Below, piece by piece: positions 1 to 6,429 of a stretch of 9,448 nt of DNA. Made by a program: the position numbers and the translations under genes. The notes beneath the pieces are model-generated. The model ran no database searches. It worked only from the letters and a program-made list of their open reading frames with translations, and was not told where the DNA came from. Origin of the DNA: an uncultured Rothia sp. (GTDB lineage Bacteria; Actinomycetota; Actinomycetes; Actinomycetales; Micrococcaceae); assembly GCA_937935205.1 (NCBI GenBank), contig CALGXU010000505.1, forward strand, positions 1 through 9,448, read 5' to 3'. Each line of letters opens with the position of its first letter. Position 1 is the stretch's first letter.

Positions 1-123
1 GTGGGCATCGTAAAAGCCCGCCTCGCGGTAAAAACCGGAGCGGTACTCGGTATTCTCAGCGTTCATCGCGCTTTCAGTGTTCGGTGCGCCCTCAATCTTC
101 GGCGCGCTCTCAGAAGTCTGCAT
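1..123 (-). CDS. Unrecognised protein, 5' part only (cut by window edge)
   Basis: An open frame starts at the ATG at 123-121 and runs off the left edge without a stop, giving 41 residues. The first 26 or so are polar and rich in Glu, Asn, Ala and Pro, like a disordered tail. The visible part ends with the aromatic segment YRSGFYREAGFYDAH, which looks like the start of a folded region. I do not recognise the family. The start lies 15 bases after the stop of the oxidoreductase on the same strand, so the two are probably co-transcribed. No clear Shine-Dalgarno sequence precedes this ATG. An in-frame ATG at 66-64 (residue 20) is a possible alternative start and would remove most of the acidic tail. 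The reading frame and tight spacing make a gene likely, but its function cannot be given from this fragment. Confidence 0.55.
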   Translation of the reverse strand, partial: MQTSESAPKIEGAPNTESAMNAENTEYRSGFYREAGFYDAH

Positions 124-137
124 AAATCAGCGCCGCG

Positions 138-1085
138 CTAGGGAACCAGTACGATCTTGCCGCGGGTGCGTCCCGCCGCCACCAGGGCGTGAGCCTGCGC
201 AGCCTGCGAAAAATCAAGTACCTGATCCACGTGCACCTTCAACAGGCCCAGGGACATGAGGCGGGCAATCTCCTGCATCTGCACACGGTCCGGGTGAACC
301 GTCAGCCACTGCGCTTCGAAGCCACGCTCACGCGCCACATCCAGCGGGTCGGGGCTGGTCAAGGTGACAATACGGCCGCCGGGAACCAGCACCTCCAGCG
401 AATCGAGGAAGGTCTGCTGACCGGTGGAATTGAGCACCACATCCATGGTCTGACCCAGTACGGCACGGAAATCTTCGGTGCGGTAATCAATGGGCTGGGC
501 ACCGAGCGAGCGCACAAACTCGTGGTTCGCCGCGGAGGCGGTCGCAAAAACCTGAGCGCCAGCCTGCGCCGCCAGCTGAACGGCGAGGTGACCGACGCCT
601 CCGGCACCGGCGTGAATGAGCACGCGCTCGCCTTCTTTCAGCCGCGCCACTTCGAAGAGCGCCTGGTATGCGGTCAGCGCCGCCAGGGGAGCGCCGCCGA
701 GCTGGGCGCACGGAACGTCGGAGGGAACCTTGGCCAGCTGGTAGGCGGGTGCGAGGACATACTCGGCGTACGCACCGGCGGGGGAGGGGAAAGAAACAAG
801 ACCAAATACGCCGTCGCCCACCTTAAAACCCGTGTAGTCGCCGGCGGTAGCAACCACGGTGCCGGCAACATCCCAGCCGGGCACGAAGGGCTTGTACGAC
901 GGGTCGGCAAGCTGAGCGGCGGGACCCAAGCCCTTGCGGGTGGTCAGATCAATCGGGTTCACGCCGGCGGCAACCGTCTTAATGAGCACGTGACCGCGCA
1001 CCGGCGAGGGGATGGGCACGTTTGCTTCGTGCAGAACGCTTTCGTCGCCCCATTCGGTGAGCTGAATCTGGCGCATGGTGGTCAC
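138..1085 (-). CDS. Zinc-independent MDR-family NADP-dependent oxidoreductase (quinone oxidoreductase type)
   Basis: A 315-residue medium-chain dehydrogenase/reductase, probably a cytosolic NADPH-dependent reductase of quinones or enones. The N-terminal GroES-like domain covers about residues 25-130, with VAAGVNPIDLTTRKG (38-52) and PFVPGWDVAGTV (67-78). The Rossmann domain follows with the nucleotide-binding run HAGAGGVGHLAVQLA at 158-172. The C-terminal GRTRGKIVLVP (305-315) is the usual ending of this group. The Cys/His zinc ligands of alcohol dehydrogenases are not evident, which supports the zinc-independent branch. I chose the GTG start at 1085 because GGAGGT (1096-1091) lies 5 bases upstream. 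The ATG at residue 4 (1076) would have a spacing of 14. The gene reads away from the tRNA, is insulated from it by the tRNA terminator, and is followed closely by the partial gene at 1-123. The exact substrate cannot be inferred. Confidence 0.9.
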   Translation of the reverse strand: MTTMRQIQLTEWGDESVLHEANVPIPSPVRGHVLIKTVAAGVNPIDLTTRKGLGPAAQLADPSYKPFVPGWDVAGTVVATAGDYTGFKVGDGVFGLVSFPSPAGAYAEYVLAPAYQLAKVPSDVPCAQLGGAPLAALTAYQALFEVARLKEGERVLIHAGAGGVGHLAVQLAAQAGAQVFATASAANHEFVRSLGAQPIDYRTEDFRAVLGQTMDVVLNSTGQQTFLDSLEVLVPGGRIVTLTSPDPLDVARERGFEAQWLTVHPDRVQMQEIARLMSLGLLKVHVDQVLDFSQAAQAHALVAAGRTRGKIVLVP

Positions 1086-1097
1086 GGTTTACCTCCG

Positions 1098-1180
1098 CTG
1101 TTGTGGCTTAAAGTTCGGGTTGAGTTGAACAGTGTGCGCGTTTTCCTATTCTCTCAAGGGTGCGAGCGCTGCCACAACAG
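1098..1180. repeat. 10-bp inverted repeat flanking the oxidoreductase 5' region
   Basis: CTGTTGTGGC at 1098-1107 and its exact complement GCCACAACAG at 1171-1180 are separated by 63 bases. The inner arm abuts the GGAGGT ribosome binding site (1091-1096) of the minus-strand oxidoreductase. The repeat could be a pair of operator half-sites. If transcribed through, it could also form a long-range stem next to the ribosome binding site. The match is seen directly; the function is inferred. Confidence 0.5.
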
Positions 1181-1240
1181 GGAGGCGGGTAGTGTCCACC
1201 CTCTGAGGTTTCCTGCCGCTGGGGGTGAAGGGAGGGAGCC

Positions 1241-1272
1241 ACCCGGCATGGGTAGTACCCGGCATGGGCAGT
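1241..1272. repeat. Tandem 16-bp direct repeat, two copies with one mismatch
   Basis: ACCCGGCATGGGTAGT (1241-1256) is followed directly by ACCCGGCATGGGCAGT (1257-1272). Each unit contains an ACCC-N5-GGG inverted element, and the junction makes the palindrome GGGTA-G-TACCC. The repeat lies between the tRNA terminator and the oxidoreductase, about 160 bases upstream of that gene's start. It is a candidate binding site for a regulator of the oxidoreductase, or simply a local duplication. Confidence 0.6.
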
Positions 1273-1322
1273 TAAATAAAAAGGAGCCGATACCCGAACA
1301 ATACGCCTCGGATATCGGCTCC
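1271..1322 (-). terminator. Intrinsic terminator of tRNA-Arg
   Basis: GGAGCCGATA (1283-1292) pairs perfectly with TATCGGCTCC (1313-1322). Four more pairs (CCGA with TCGG) extend the stem beyond one C-A mismatch. On the minus strand the stem is followed by TTTTTATTTAA (1282-1272), a classic U tract. It lies 27 bases past the tRNA 3' end and separates the tRNA from the oxidoreductase on the same strand. Confidence 0.9.
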
Positions 1323-1349
1323 CGTGTTCCCTCTCGAATAAGAACATCG

Positions 1350-1423
1350 TGCCCCTGAAAGGATTCGAACCTTCGACCCCCAGTACCGGAAACTGGTGCT
1401 CTAATCCGCTGAGCTACAGAGGC
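1350..1423 (-). tRNA. tRNA-Arg, anticodon CCG
   Basis: A 74-base cloverleaf on the minus strand. The acceptor arms GCCTCTG and CAGGGGC pair with one G-T wobble, and A is the discriminator base. The D arm is GCTC/GAGC. The anticodon stem CCAGT/ACTGG encloses TTCCGGT, with anticodon CCG at 1389-1387, which reads the arginine codon CGG. The variable loop has 5 bases. The T arm is GAAGG/CCTTT with loop TTCGAAT. The 3' CCA is not encoded; CGA follows the discriminator, so CCA must be added after transcription. The gene diverges from argS, whose product should charge this tRNA. Confidence 0.97.
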
Positions 1424-1435
1424 AACCCACTTATG

Positions 1436-1465
1436 GTATCAGATAAGCACTAGATAAAGGGTCAG
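1436..1465 (-). promoter_or_regulatory. Possible promoter of tRNA-Arg
   Basis: On the minus strand a CTGACC (1465-1460) is spaced 18 bases from TGATAC (1441-1436), about 12 bases before the mature tRNA 5' end. The hexamers match sigma-70-type consensus only moderately. The position fits the short leader expected for a tRNA, but the exact elements are a guess. Confidence 0.3.
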
Positions 1466-1483
1466 GCACCTGCCAAGGCTTGC

Positions 1484-1489
1484 TAGAAT
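1484..1489 (+). promoter_or_regulatory. Probable -10 element of argS, implying a leaderless mRNA
   Basis: TAGAAT fits the actinobacterial TANNNT -10 consensus and ends only 8 bases before the argS ATG at 1498. Transcription starting at the usual 6-8 bases downstream would begin at or within about 3 bases of the ATG. No convincing Shine-Dalgarno sequence precedes the ATG. A weak -35 (around 1460-1466) would overlap the proposed -35 of the divergent tRNA promoter. Confidence 0.45.
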
Positions 1490-1497
1490 AGGTTCTT

Positions 1498-3162
1498 ATG
1501 ACTCCTGAAGAACTCTCCGAAGCCATTGCGCTTGCCCTTGAAGAAACCATTTCCTCCGGCCAGCTGACCCTCGTGGAGGGCGCTGAACTGCCCGCCGTCC
1601 GAGTGGAGCGCCCCAAGTCCCGCGAACACGGTGACTGGGCAACCAACGTCGCTCTGCAGCTCGCCAAGAAGGTGGGCAAGAACCCGCGTGAGGCAGCAGC
1701 TCTTCTGGCAGAGAAGATTAGCGCCATCCCCGGTGTTGCATCCGTAGATATCGCCGGCCCCGGCTTCCTGAACATCACCCTGGACGCCGCAGCTGCCGGT
1801 GAGCTTGCCGCCACTATCGTTGAGGTTGGCGAAGCATACGGTCGCAGCGACAAGTTCGCCGGTAAGACCATCAACCTTGAGTTCGTGTCCGCGAACCCCA
1901 CCGGCCCCATTCACCTGGGTGGCACCCGCTGGGCCGCCGTCGGTGATGCGCTCGCCCGCGTCCTTGAGGCTGAGGGCGCTAACGTCGTGCGTGAATACTA
2001 CTTCAACGACCACGGCACCCAGATTGACCGTTTCGTGCGCTCCCTGATTGCCGCTGCCCGCGGTGAGGAGACTCCCGAAGACGGCTACGCTGGCGCGTAC
2101 ATTGTTGACATTAAGGACCAGATTCTGGCTCAGCGCCCCGACGCGCTTGAGGCTGAGAACCCCGAAGAGATTTTCCGCGAAATCGGTACTCACCTGATGT
2201 TCGATCAGATCAAGGAGTCCCTGGCGGCATTCGGCACCCACTTCGACGTGTTCTTCCACGAGAACTCCGTGTTCGAAGGCGGCAAGGTGGACGCCCTGCT
2301 TGAGACTATGCGTGAGAACGGTCAGCTCTTCGAGGCTGACGGCGCATGGTGGATGCGCACCACCGACTACGGCGACGACAAGGACCGCGTGGTCATCAAG
2401 TCTGACGGCAACCACGCCTACGTGGCGGGCGATATCGCCTACTACCAGGACAAGATGACCCGTGCCGTGAACCCCGCCGACGTGGCGATCTACATGCTCG
2501 GTGCTGACCACAACGGCTACGTGGGCCGCCTGAAGGCTATCGCCCAGATTCTTGGCTACCGCGCCGACCAGATTGAGGTCATGATCGGTCAGCTGGTGAA
2601 CCTGGTCAAGGACGGTAAACCCGTCCGCATGTCCAAGCGTGCCGGCACCGTGGTCACCCTCGAGGACCTGGTCGAGGCCGTTGGCGTTGACGCTGCACGC
2701 TACGAGCTAACCCGCTACTCGGTGGACACCCCCATCGACATCGACCTGGGCCTGCTGACTTCCAAGAGCAATGAGAACCCGGTCTACTACGTGCAGTACG
2801 CTCACGCACGTACCGCCGCTGTGGCACGTAACGCCGCGGAGGCTGGCGTGAAGGTTGAGGACGGCGTGGACACCTCCCTGCTCGACTCGGCTGCTGACGG
2901 TGAGCTGCTGGCTGTACTCGGCCAGTTCCCCGCTGCTGTGCGTGATGCCGCGAAGTTCTACGAGCCGCACCGCGTGAACCGCTACCTGGAGCAGCTCGCT
3001 TCGGCGTACCACAGCTGGTACGGTGTCTCCCGCGTCGCTCCCAAGGCTGATGAAGAGGTCACCGACCTGCACCGTACCCGCCTGCTGCTGAACAATGCAG
3101 CACAGCAGGTGCTGGCTAACGGCCTGAACCTGCTGGGTGTGAGCGCACCCGAGCGCATGTAA
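1498..3162 (+). CDS. argS: Arginyl-tRNA synthetase
   Basis: A 554-residue class I aminoacyl-tRNA synthetase that attaches arginine to tRNA-Arg in the cytosol; the length is typical. The N-terminal additional domain covers roughly residues 1-100. The catalytic domain begins near EFVSANPTGPIHLGG (128-142), where HLGG is the HIGH signature and the PTGP run is characteristic of ArgS. NDHGTQIDRF (170-179) follows. VRMSKRAGT (376-384) is the KMSK loop. ENPVYYVQYAHAR (426-438) starts the helical anticodon-binding (DALR) domain, and the protein ends with the common APERM. The ATG at 1498 is the natural start because the N-terminal domain is complete from there. It is followed after 83 bases by lysA; argS-lysA is a known operon in corynebacteria, where response to arginine and lysine has been reported. 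The upstream divergent tRNA-Arg is its substrate. Confidence 0.98.
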   Translation: MTPEELSEAIALALEETISSGQLTLVEGAELPAVRVERPKSREHGDWATNVALQLAKKVGKNPREAAALLAEKISAIPGVASVDIAGPGFLNITLDAAAAGELAATIVEVGEAYGRSDKFAGKTINLEFVSANPTGPIHLGGTRWAAVGDALARVLEAEGANVVREYYFNDHGTQIDRFVRSLIAAARGEETPEDGYAGAYIVDIKDQILAQRPDALEAENPEEIFREIGTHLMFDQIKESLAAFGTHFDVFFHENSVFEGGKVDALLETMRENGQLFEADGAWWMRTTDYGDDKDRVVIKSDGNHAYVAGDIAYYQDKMTRAVNPADVAIYMLGADHNGYVGRLKAIAQILGYRADQIEVMIGQLVNLVKDGKPVRMSKRAGTVVTLEDLVEAVGVDAARYELTRYSVDTPIDIDLGLLTSKSNENPVYYVQYAHARTAAVARNAAEAGVKVEDGVDTSLLDSAADGELLAVLGQFPAAVRDAAKFYEPHRVNRYLEQLASAYHSWYGVSRVAPKADEEVTDLHRTRLLLNNAAQQVLANGLNLLGVSAPERM

Positions 3163-3174
3163 TACTCTCGTTTC

Positions 3175-3207
3175 AACCCCCGACCCGGTACTGCCGGGGA
3201 GGGGGTT
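3175..3207 (+). promoter_or_regulatory. GC-rich stem-loop between argS and lysA
   Basis: AACCCCC (3175-3181) pairs with GGGGGTT (3201-3207) and CCCGG (3184-3188) with CCGGG (3194-3198), around the loop TACTG. The two stems are joined by GA opposite GA, an arrangement that usually forms stable sheared G-A pairs. No U tract follows. It starts 12 bases after the argS stop. It could be a U-less terminator, a partial attenuator adjusting lysA relative to argS, or a 3' stabiliser of argS mRNA. Confidence 0.55.
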
Positions 3208-3245
3208 GAGCGTATGCCGGCAAAGATAGCTAAGAAAGAGACACG

Positions 3246-4766
3246 ATGAGCGAAGCCCGCGCCCTCTATGCCCCCGAATGGCTCACCTACCCCGAGCACC
3301 CCGAGGCCCTGTCCCGCACCATCTGGACTGATTCCTTCACTCGCAATGAGCAGGGCGAGCTCTGCATTGACGGCGTGACCGTCAGCGACCTGGTTGCCGA
3401 GCATGAAACCCCGCAGTACGTCTTCTCCGAGACGACCTTCCGCGCCCGAGCCCGCGCCTACCGCACCGCTTTTGAGCAGGCTTTCGCCGCGCACGGTGCG
3501 CAGGTGAGCGTTTACTACGCCGGCAAGTCCTTCCTGTCCACCGCGGTGGCGCGTTGGGCGACCGAGGAGGGGCTGTGCCTGGATACCGCCTCCGGTGGTG
3601 AGTTGGCGTTGGCTCTGCGCGCACAGGTGCCCGGTGCGAACATCGCCCTGCACGGTAACAACAAGTCGGAGGCTGAGATTGCCCGCGCGATCCGTAACGG
3701 TCTGGGACGCGTGGTGGTCGATTCGGTGGATGAGCTCAAGCTCATTGAGCGCGTGTACGCCGAGCTTGCCGCCGAGCGTGTGGCGGAGGGCGAGGAGCCT
3801 TACGCCCCGCTTCCGGTGCTGATTCGCATCACCCCCGGCGTGCACGCCTCGACCCACGAGTCCATTGCGACCGCGCACGAGGATCAGAAGTTCGGCATGT
3901 CCCTGCAGCCCGGCACCGCCGCGCTCGCCGGTTTGGAAGAGGCAGAGATGGAGCACTGGGGAGTTGAGGCTACCGATTCTTACGCGGCTCTGGCTGCCGC
4001 GATTCTGAACGCGACCGATTCCCTGGATTTCCGCGGTATTCACTGCCATATCGGTTCGCAGATTTTTGAGGCGGAGGGCTTCGAGCAGGCGGCTACTACC
4101 GCCCTGGAGTTCATGAACCGCCTCAACCGTGACCTGGGTGTGACCCTGCCGGAGCTGGACCTGGGCGGTGGCTACGGTATTGGCTACACCGAGGCTGATC
4201 ACCCCCGCTCCATTACCGAGGTGACCGAGTCGATTGCCGCCTCCGTGGCGGCAACCTGCGAGCGTCTGGGCATGGAGATTCCGCATATGTCTTTTGAGCC
4301 GGGCCGTTCGATTTCTGGTCCTTCGGGCGCGACCCTGTACACGGTCGGCACCATCAAGAACGTGAGCATTGAGGACGAGAACGGTGAGATTCGCGTGCGC
4401 CGCTACGTTTCGGTGGATGGCGGTATGAGCGATAACGCCCGCCCGGTGCTGTACGAATCGGATTATTCGGTGACCCTGGCGAACCGTGCCCCGGCGGGGG
4501 AGCAGGTGCTCTCTCGCGTGGTGGGTAAGCACTGCGAGTCTGGCGATGTGGTGGTTCGCTACTGTTACCTGCCCGCTGACCTGCAGGCTGGCGATATTCT
4601 GGCGGTTCCGGCGACCGGCGCGTACTGCTATGTGCTGGGTTCGAACTATAACTTCTTGACTCGCCCGCCGGTGATTGCCACTGCTGAGGGTAAGCCTTCT
4701 CGTGTGATGATTCGTCGTCAGCGCGAGGGGGATATGTTGGCGCTGGATATGGGTTCGGATATCTAA
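3246..4766 (+). CDS. lysA: Diaminopimelate decarboxylase
   Basis: A 506-residue PLP enzyme of the fold-type III (alanine racemase-like) class. It decarboxylates meso-2,6-diaminopimelate to L-lysine, the last step of lysine synthesis. The N-terminal lead of about 50 residues is usual in actinobacterial LysA. The PLP lysine is K94 in YYAGKSF (90-96). HCHIGSQ (266-272) and LDLGGGYG (304-311) line the cofactor site. SFEPGRS (349-355) binds the PLP phosphate. HCESGD (429-434) holds the cysteine (C430) that completes the active site of the partner subunit in the dimer. The ATG at 3246 is preceded by the purine-rich AGAAAGAGAC (3233-3242), a weak ribosome binding site. The gene ends at the terminator at 4791-4860. 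Its synonymous codons change along the gene, with more CCC and TCC early and more CCG, TCG and TCT late. Confidence 0.98.
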   Translation: MSEARALYAPEWLTYPEHPEALSRTIWTDSFTRNEQGELCIDGVTVSDLVAEHETPQYVFSETTFRARARAYRTAFEQAFAAHGAQVSVYYAGKSFLSTAVARWATEEGLCLDTASGGELALALRAQVPGANIALHGNNKSEAEIARAIRNGLGRVVVDSVDELKLIERVYAELAAERVAEGEEPYAPLPVLIRITPGVHASTHESIATAHEDQKFGMSLQPGTAALAGLEEAEMEHWGVEATDSYAALAAAILNATDSLDFRGIHCHIGSQIFEAEGFEQAATTALEFMNRLNRDLGVTLPELDLGGGYGIGYTEADHPRSITEVTESIAASVAATCERLGMEIPHMSFEPGRSISGPSGATLYTVGTIKNVSIEDENGEIRVRRYVSVDGGMSDNARPVLYESDYSVTLANRAPAGEQVLSRVVGKHCESGDVVVRYCYLPADLQAGDILAVPATGAYCYVLGSNYNFLTRPPVIATAEGKPSRVMIRRQREGDMLALDMGSDI

Positions 4767-4790
4767 GAACCCTGTCGGACATCATGAAAA

Positions 4791-4860
4791 GCCGTGAAGT
4801 TCCCCGTCTCTGCAATGCCCCCGTGAGGTGGCGCTTGCGGGCGGGGGCTTCACGGTTTTG
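4791..4860 (+). terminator. Intrinsic terminator after lysA
   Basis: CCGTGAAG (4792-4799) pairs with CTTCACGG (4848-4855), and a TTTT tract follows at 4856-4859. Within the loop, GCCCCC and GGGGGC form a second strong pairing. The A run before the left arm mirrors the T run, so the element could act on both strands. It starts 24 bases after the lysA stop and separates argS-lysA from hom-thrC-thrB. Confidence 0.8.
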
Positions 4861-5068
4861 TGTGTTCGAAGCATGGCAGAAGATAAGGTTCACCTCATAA
4901 CTGTGAGGGAAACCTCATCTCAGAGAGTAAAAGTCGCAGCTTGAGGCTGCAGCCCCGTCGCCGCCTCTTGATAAAGTGGTTGTTGGGTGCGTGCTCTGCG
5001 CCGCATCCGTGCCTTAGCCCGAAGAGATACCGGGGCGAACCCGGAACAGACCGTAGAAAGAGACTATC
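4861..5068 (+). other. hom promoter and leader region, no gene
   Basis: This is the rest of the 302-base gap between lysA and hom, after the lysA terminator. It contains ACCTCAT twice (4892-4898 and 4912-4918, 20 bases apart) with TGAGG (4904-4908) between them. Next come a small hairpin GCAGC-N5-GCTGC (4936-4950), a 7-bp hairpin GGGTGCG/CGCATCC (4985-4991 with 5002-5008, one wobble) and CCGGG-GCGAA-CCCGG (5030-5044). I could not assign a convincing promoter; TTGATA at 4968-4973 is only a candidate -35. No known riboswitch or T-box consensus is apparent by eye. Confidence 0.5.
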
Positions 5069-6358
5069 GTGGCTGAAAAGATCAAAGTAGCACTGCTTGG
5101 TGCCGGTAATGTCGGTTCCCAGGCTGCTCGTATCCTGGTCGAGGATAACGCCGTCCTTGAGAAGCGCATTGGCGCCCCCGTGGAGTTGATCGGTATTGCT
5201 GTGCGCGATACTAATGCATCCCGCCACTGGAATGCGGACCCCTCGCTGTACACCACCGACGCTGAATCCCTGATTGATGCGGCGGATGTGGTCATCGAGC
5301 TGACCGGCGGTATTGAGCCGGCTCGTACTCGCATTCTGCGTGCTTTGAAGGCGGGTAAGTCTGTGGTCTCCGGTAACAAGGCGTTGCTGGCTAAGCACGG
5401 CGTGGAGCTGCAGGCTGCCGCTGACGAGTCCGGTGCTCAGCTCTCGTACGAGGCTGCGGTTGCGGGTGCTATCCCGATTCTTCGCCCCCTGCGCGACTCC
5501 CTGGCCGGTGACCGCGTGACCCGCGTTCTGGGCATCATGAACGGCACCACCAACTACATTCTTGATCAGATGGACACCACCGGCGCCTCCTTCGCGGATG
5601 CACTGGCTGAGGCTCAGAAGCTGGGCTACGCGGAGGCTGACCCGACCGCTGACGTTGAGGGCCACGACGCTGCGTCGAAGGCTGCGATTGTTGCTTCGCT
5701 GGCGTTCCATTCTGATTTCACCATTGATGATGTGCACACCGAGGGCATTACTTCCATCACCGCTGATGATGTTGCTGCCGCGGATGCTGATGGTTACGTC
5801 ATCAAGCTGCTGGCTATTTGCGAGCGCGAGGGCGAGAACGGCGCAAACATTCGCGTGAACCCGACCCTGATTCCTCGTCAGCACCCGCTGGCGGGCGTGC
5901 ACGGTGCGTTCAACGCTGTGTTCGTTGAGGCGGAGAACGCTGGCGAGCTGATGTTCTACGGTCCCGGCGCGGGTGGCGCTCCGACTGCTTCGGCTGTTCT
6001 GGGTGACTTCGTGTCTCTGGCTCGTCGTCTGGTGCTGGGTGGTCCCGGTGTTCCGGAGACTTCTCACGCGCAGCTGCACGCAACCAGCCTGGATAACGTG
6101 GTGTCTCGCTACTCGGTGGGTGTTTTGGTTGAGGATCGCCTGGGCGTTCTGGCGAACATTACCCGCATCCTGGCTGAGCACGGTATTTCTGTTGATTCTC
6201 TGCGTCAGTCCACTCCGAAGGAGGGTGCGGCTCAGATTCGTATGGTTACCCATTCGGCGAAGGATTCCGATTTGCGCCGTGCGATTGCTGTGATTGACGC
6301 TCTGGACACTGTGCGTGAGGTGAACTCGGTCATCCGCGTGGAGTCTGAGAAGCACTAG
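5069..6358 (+). CDS. hom: Homoserine dehydrogenase with C-terminal ACT domain
   Basis: A 429-residue enzyme that reduces L-aspartate semialdehyde to L-homoserine with NAD(P)H, at the branch leading to threonine, methionine and isoleucine. The Rossmann N-terminus has GAGNVG at 11-16. SGNKALLA (101-108) carries K104. NGTTNYIL (158-165) is a family signature. Catalytic-region residues align by spacing with the yeast enzyme's E208, D219 and K223: E189, D200 and K204 here, in the GYAEADPTAD-GHDAASK segment. Residues from about 350 (GVLVEDRLGVLANI) form an ACT domain, known in this family to mediate feedback inhibition by threonine. There is no fused aspartokinase domain. The start is GTG, supported by the glycine-rich N-terminus and by AGAAAGAGAC (5055-5064), which also precedes lysA. 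thrC follows after 141 bases. Confidence 0.98.
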   Translation: MAEKIKVALLGAGNVGSQAARILVEDNAVLEKRIGAPVELIGIAVRDTNASRHWNADPSLYTTDAESLIDAADVVIELTGGIEPARTRILRALKAGKSVVSGNKALLAKHGVELQAAADESGAQLSYEAAVAGAIPILRPLRDSLAGDRVTRVLGIMNGTTNYILDQMDTTGASFADALAEAQKLGYAEADPTADVEGHDAASKAAIVASLAFHSDFTIDDVHTEGITSITADDVAAADADGYVIKLLAICEREGENGANIRVNPTLIPRQHPLAGVHGAFNAVFVEAENAGELMFYGPGAGGAPTASAVLGDFVSLARRLVLGGPGVPETSHAQLHATSLDNVVSRYSVGVLVEDRLGVLANITRILAEHGISVDSLRQSTPKEGAAQIRMVTHSAKDSDLRRAIAVIDALDTVREVNSVIRVESEKH

Positions 6359-6365
6359 CTACTTA

Positions 6366-6379
6366 GCGGCGCATGCCGC
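6366..6379 (+). promoter_or_regulatory. Small stem-loop just after hom
   Basis: GCGGC-GCAT-GCCGC forms a 5-bp stem with a 4-base loop, 8 bases past the hom stop. No T tract follows. A 10-bp palindrome, AGAGCGCTCT, lies a little further on (6394-6403). The role is unknown. Confidence 0.35.
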
Positions 6380-6429
6380 ACCTGAACTTGCGAAGAGCGC
6401 TCTAAGGCGCATCGCTCACTAACTAACCC

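Noticed and set aside
77..259. 60-codon plus-strand open frame at the left end
   Set aside because: It overlaps the opposite-strand partial gene and the oxidoreductase 3' end, and its Pro/Arg-rich translation has no domain.
189..1358. Long plus-strand open frame (389 codons) opposite the oxidoreductase
   Set aside because: It lies antisense to a clear MDR-family gene and crosses its upstream region and terminator. Its translation is low-complexity with no recognisable domain, as expected of a shadow frame in GC-rich DNA.
1324..1424. tRNA-Arg 3' end as an attachment site for an integrated element
   Set aside because: tRNA genes are frequent integration sites, but there is no integrase gene, no repeated tRNA 3' end and no foreign-looking gene in the window.
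4873..4944. 23-residue open frame after the lysA terminator as a hom leader peptide
   Set aside because: It has no ribosome binding site, uses codons rare here (ATA, AGG, AGA) and shows no run of Thr, Ile or Met codons as expected of an attenuator peptide.
4861..5068. T-box, SAM or lysine riboswitch upstream of hom
   Set aside because: No T-box sequence or recognisable SAM or lysine riboswitch core is visible; the hairpins present do not match those layouts by eye.
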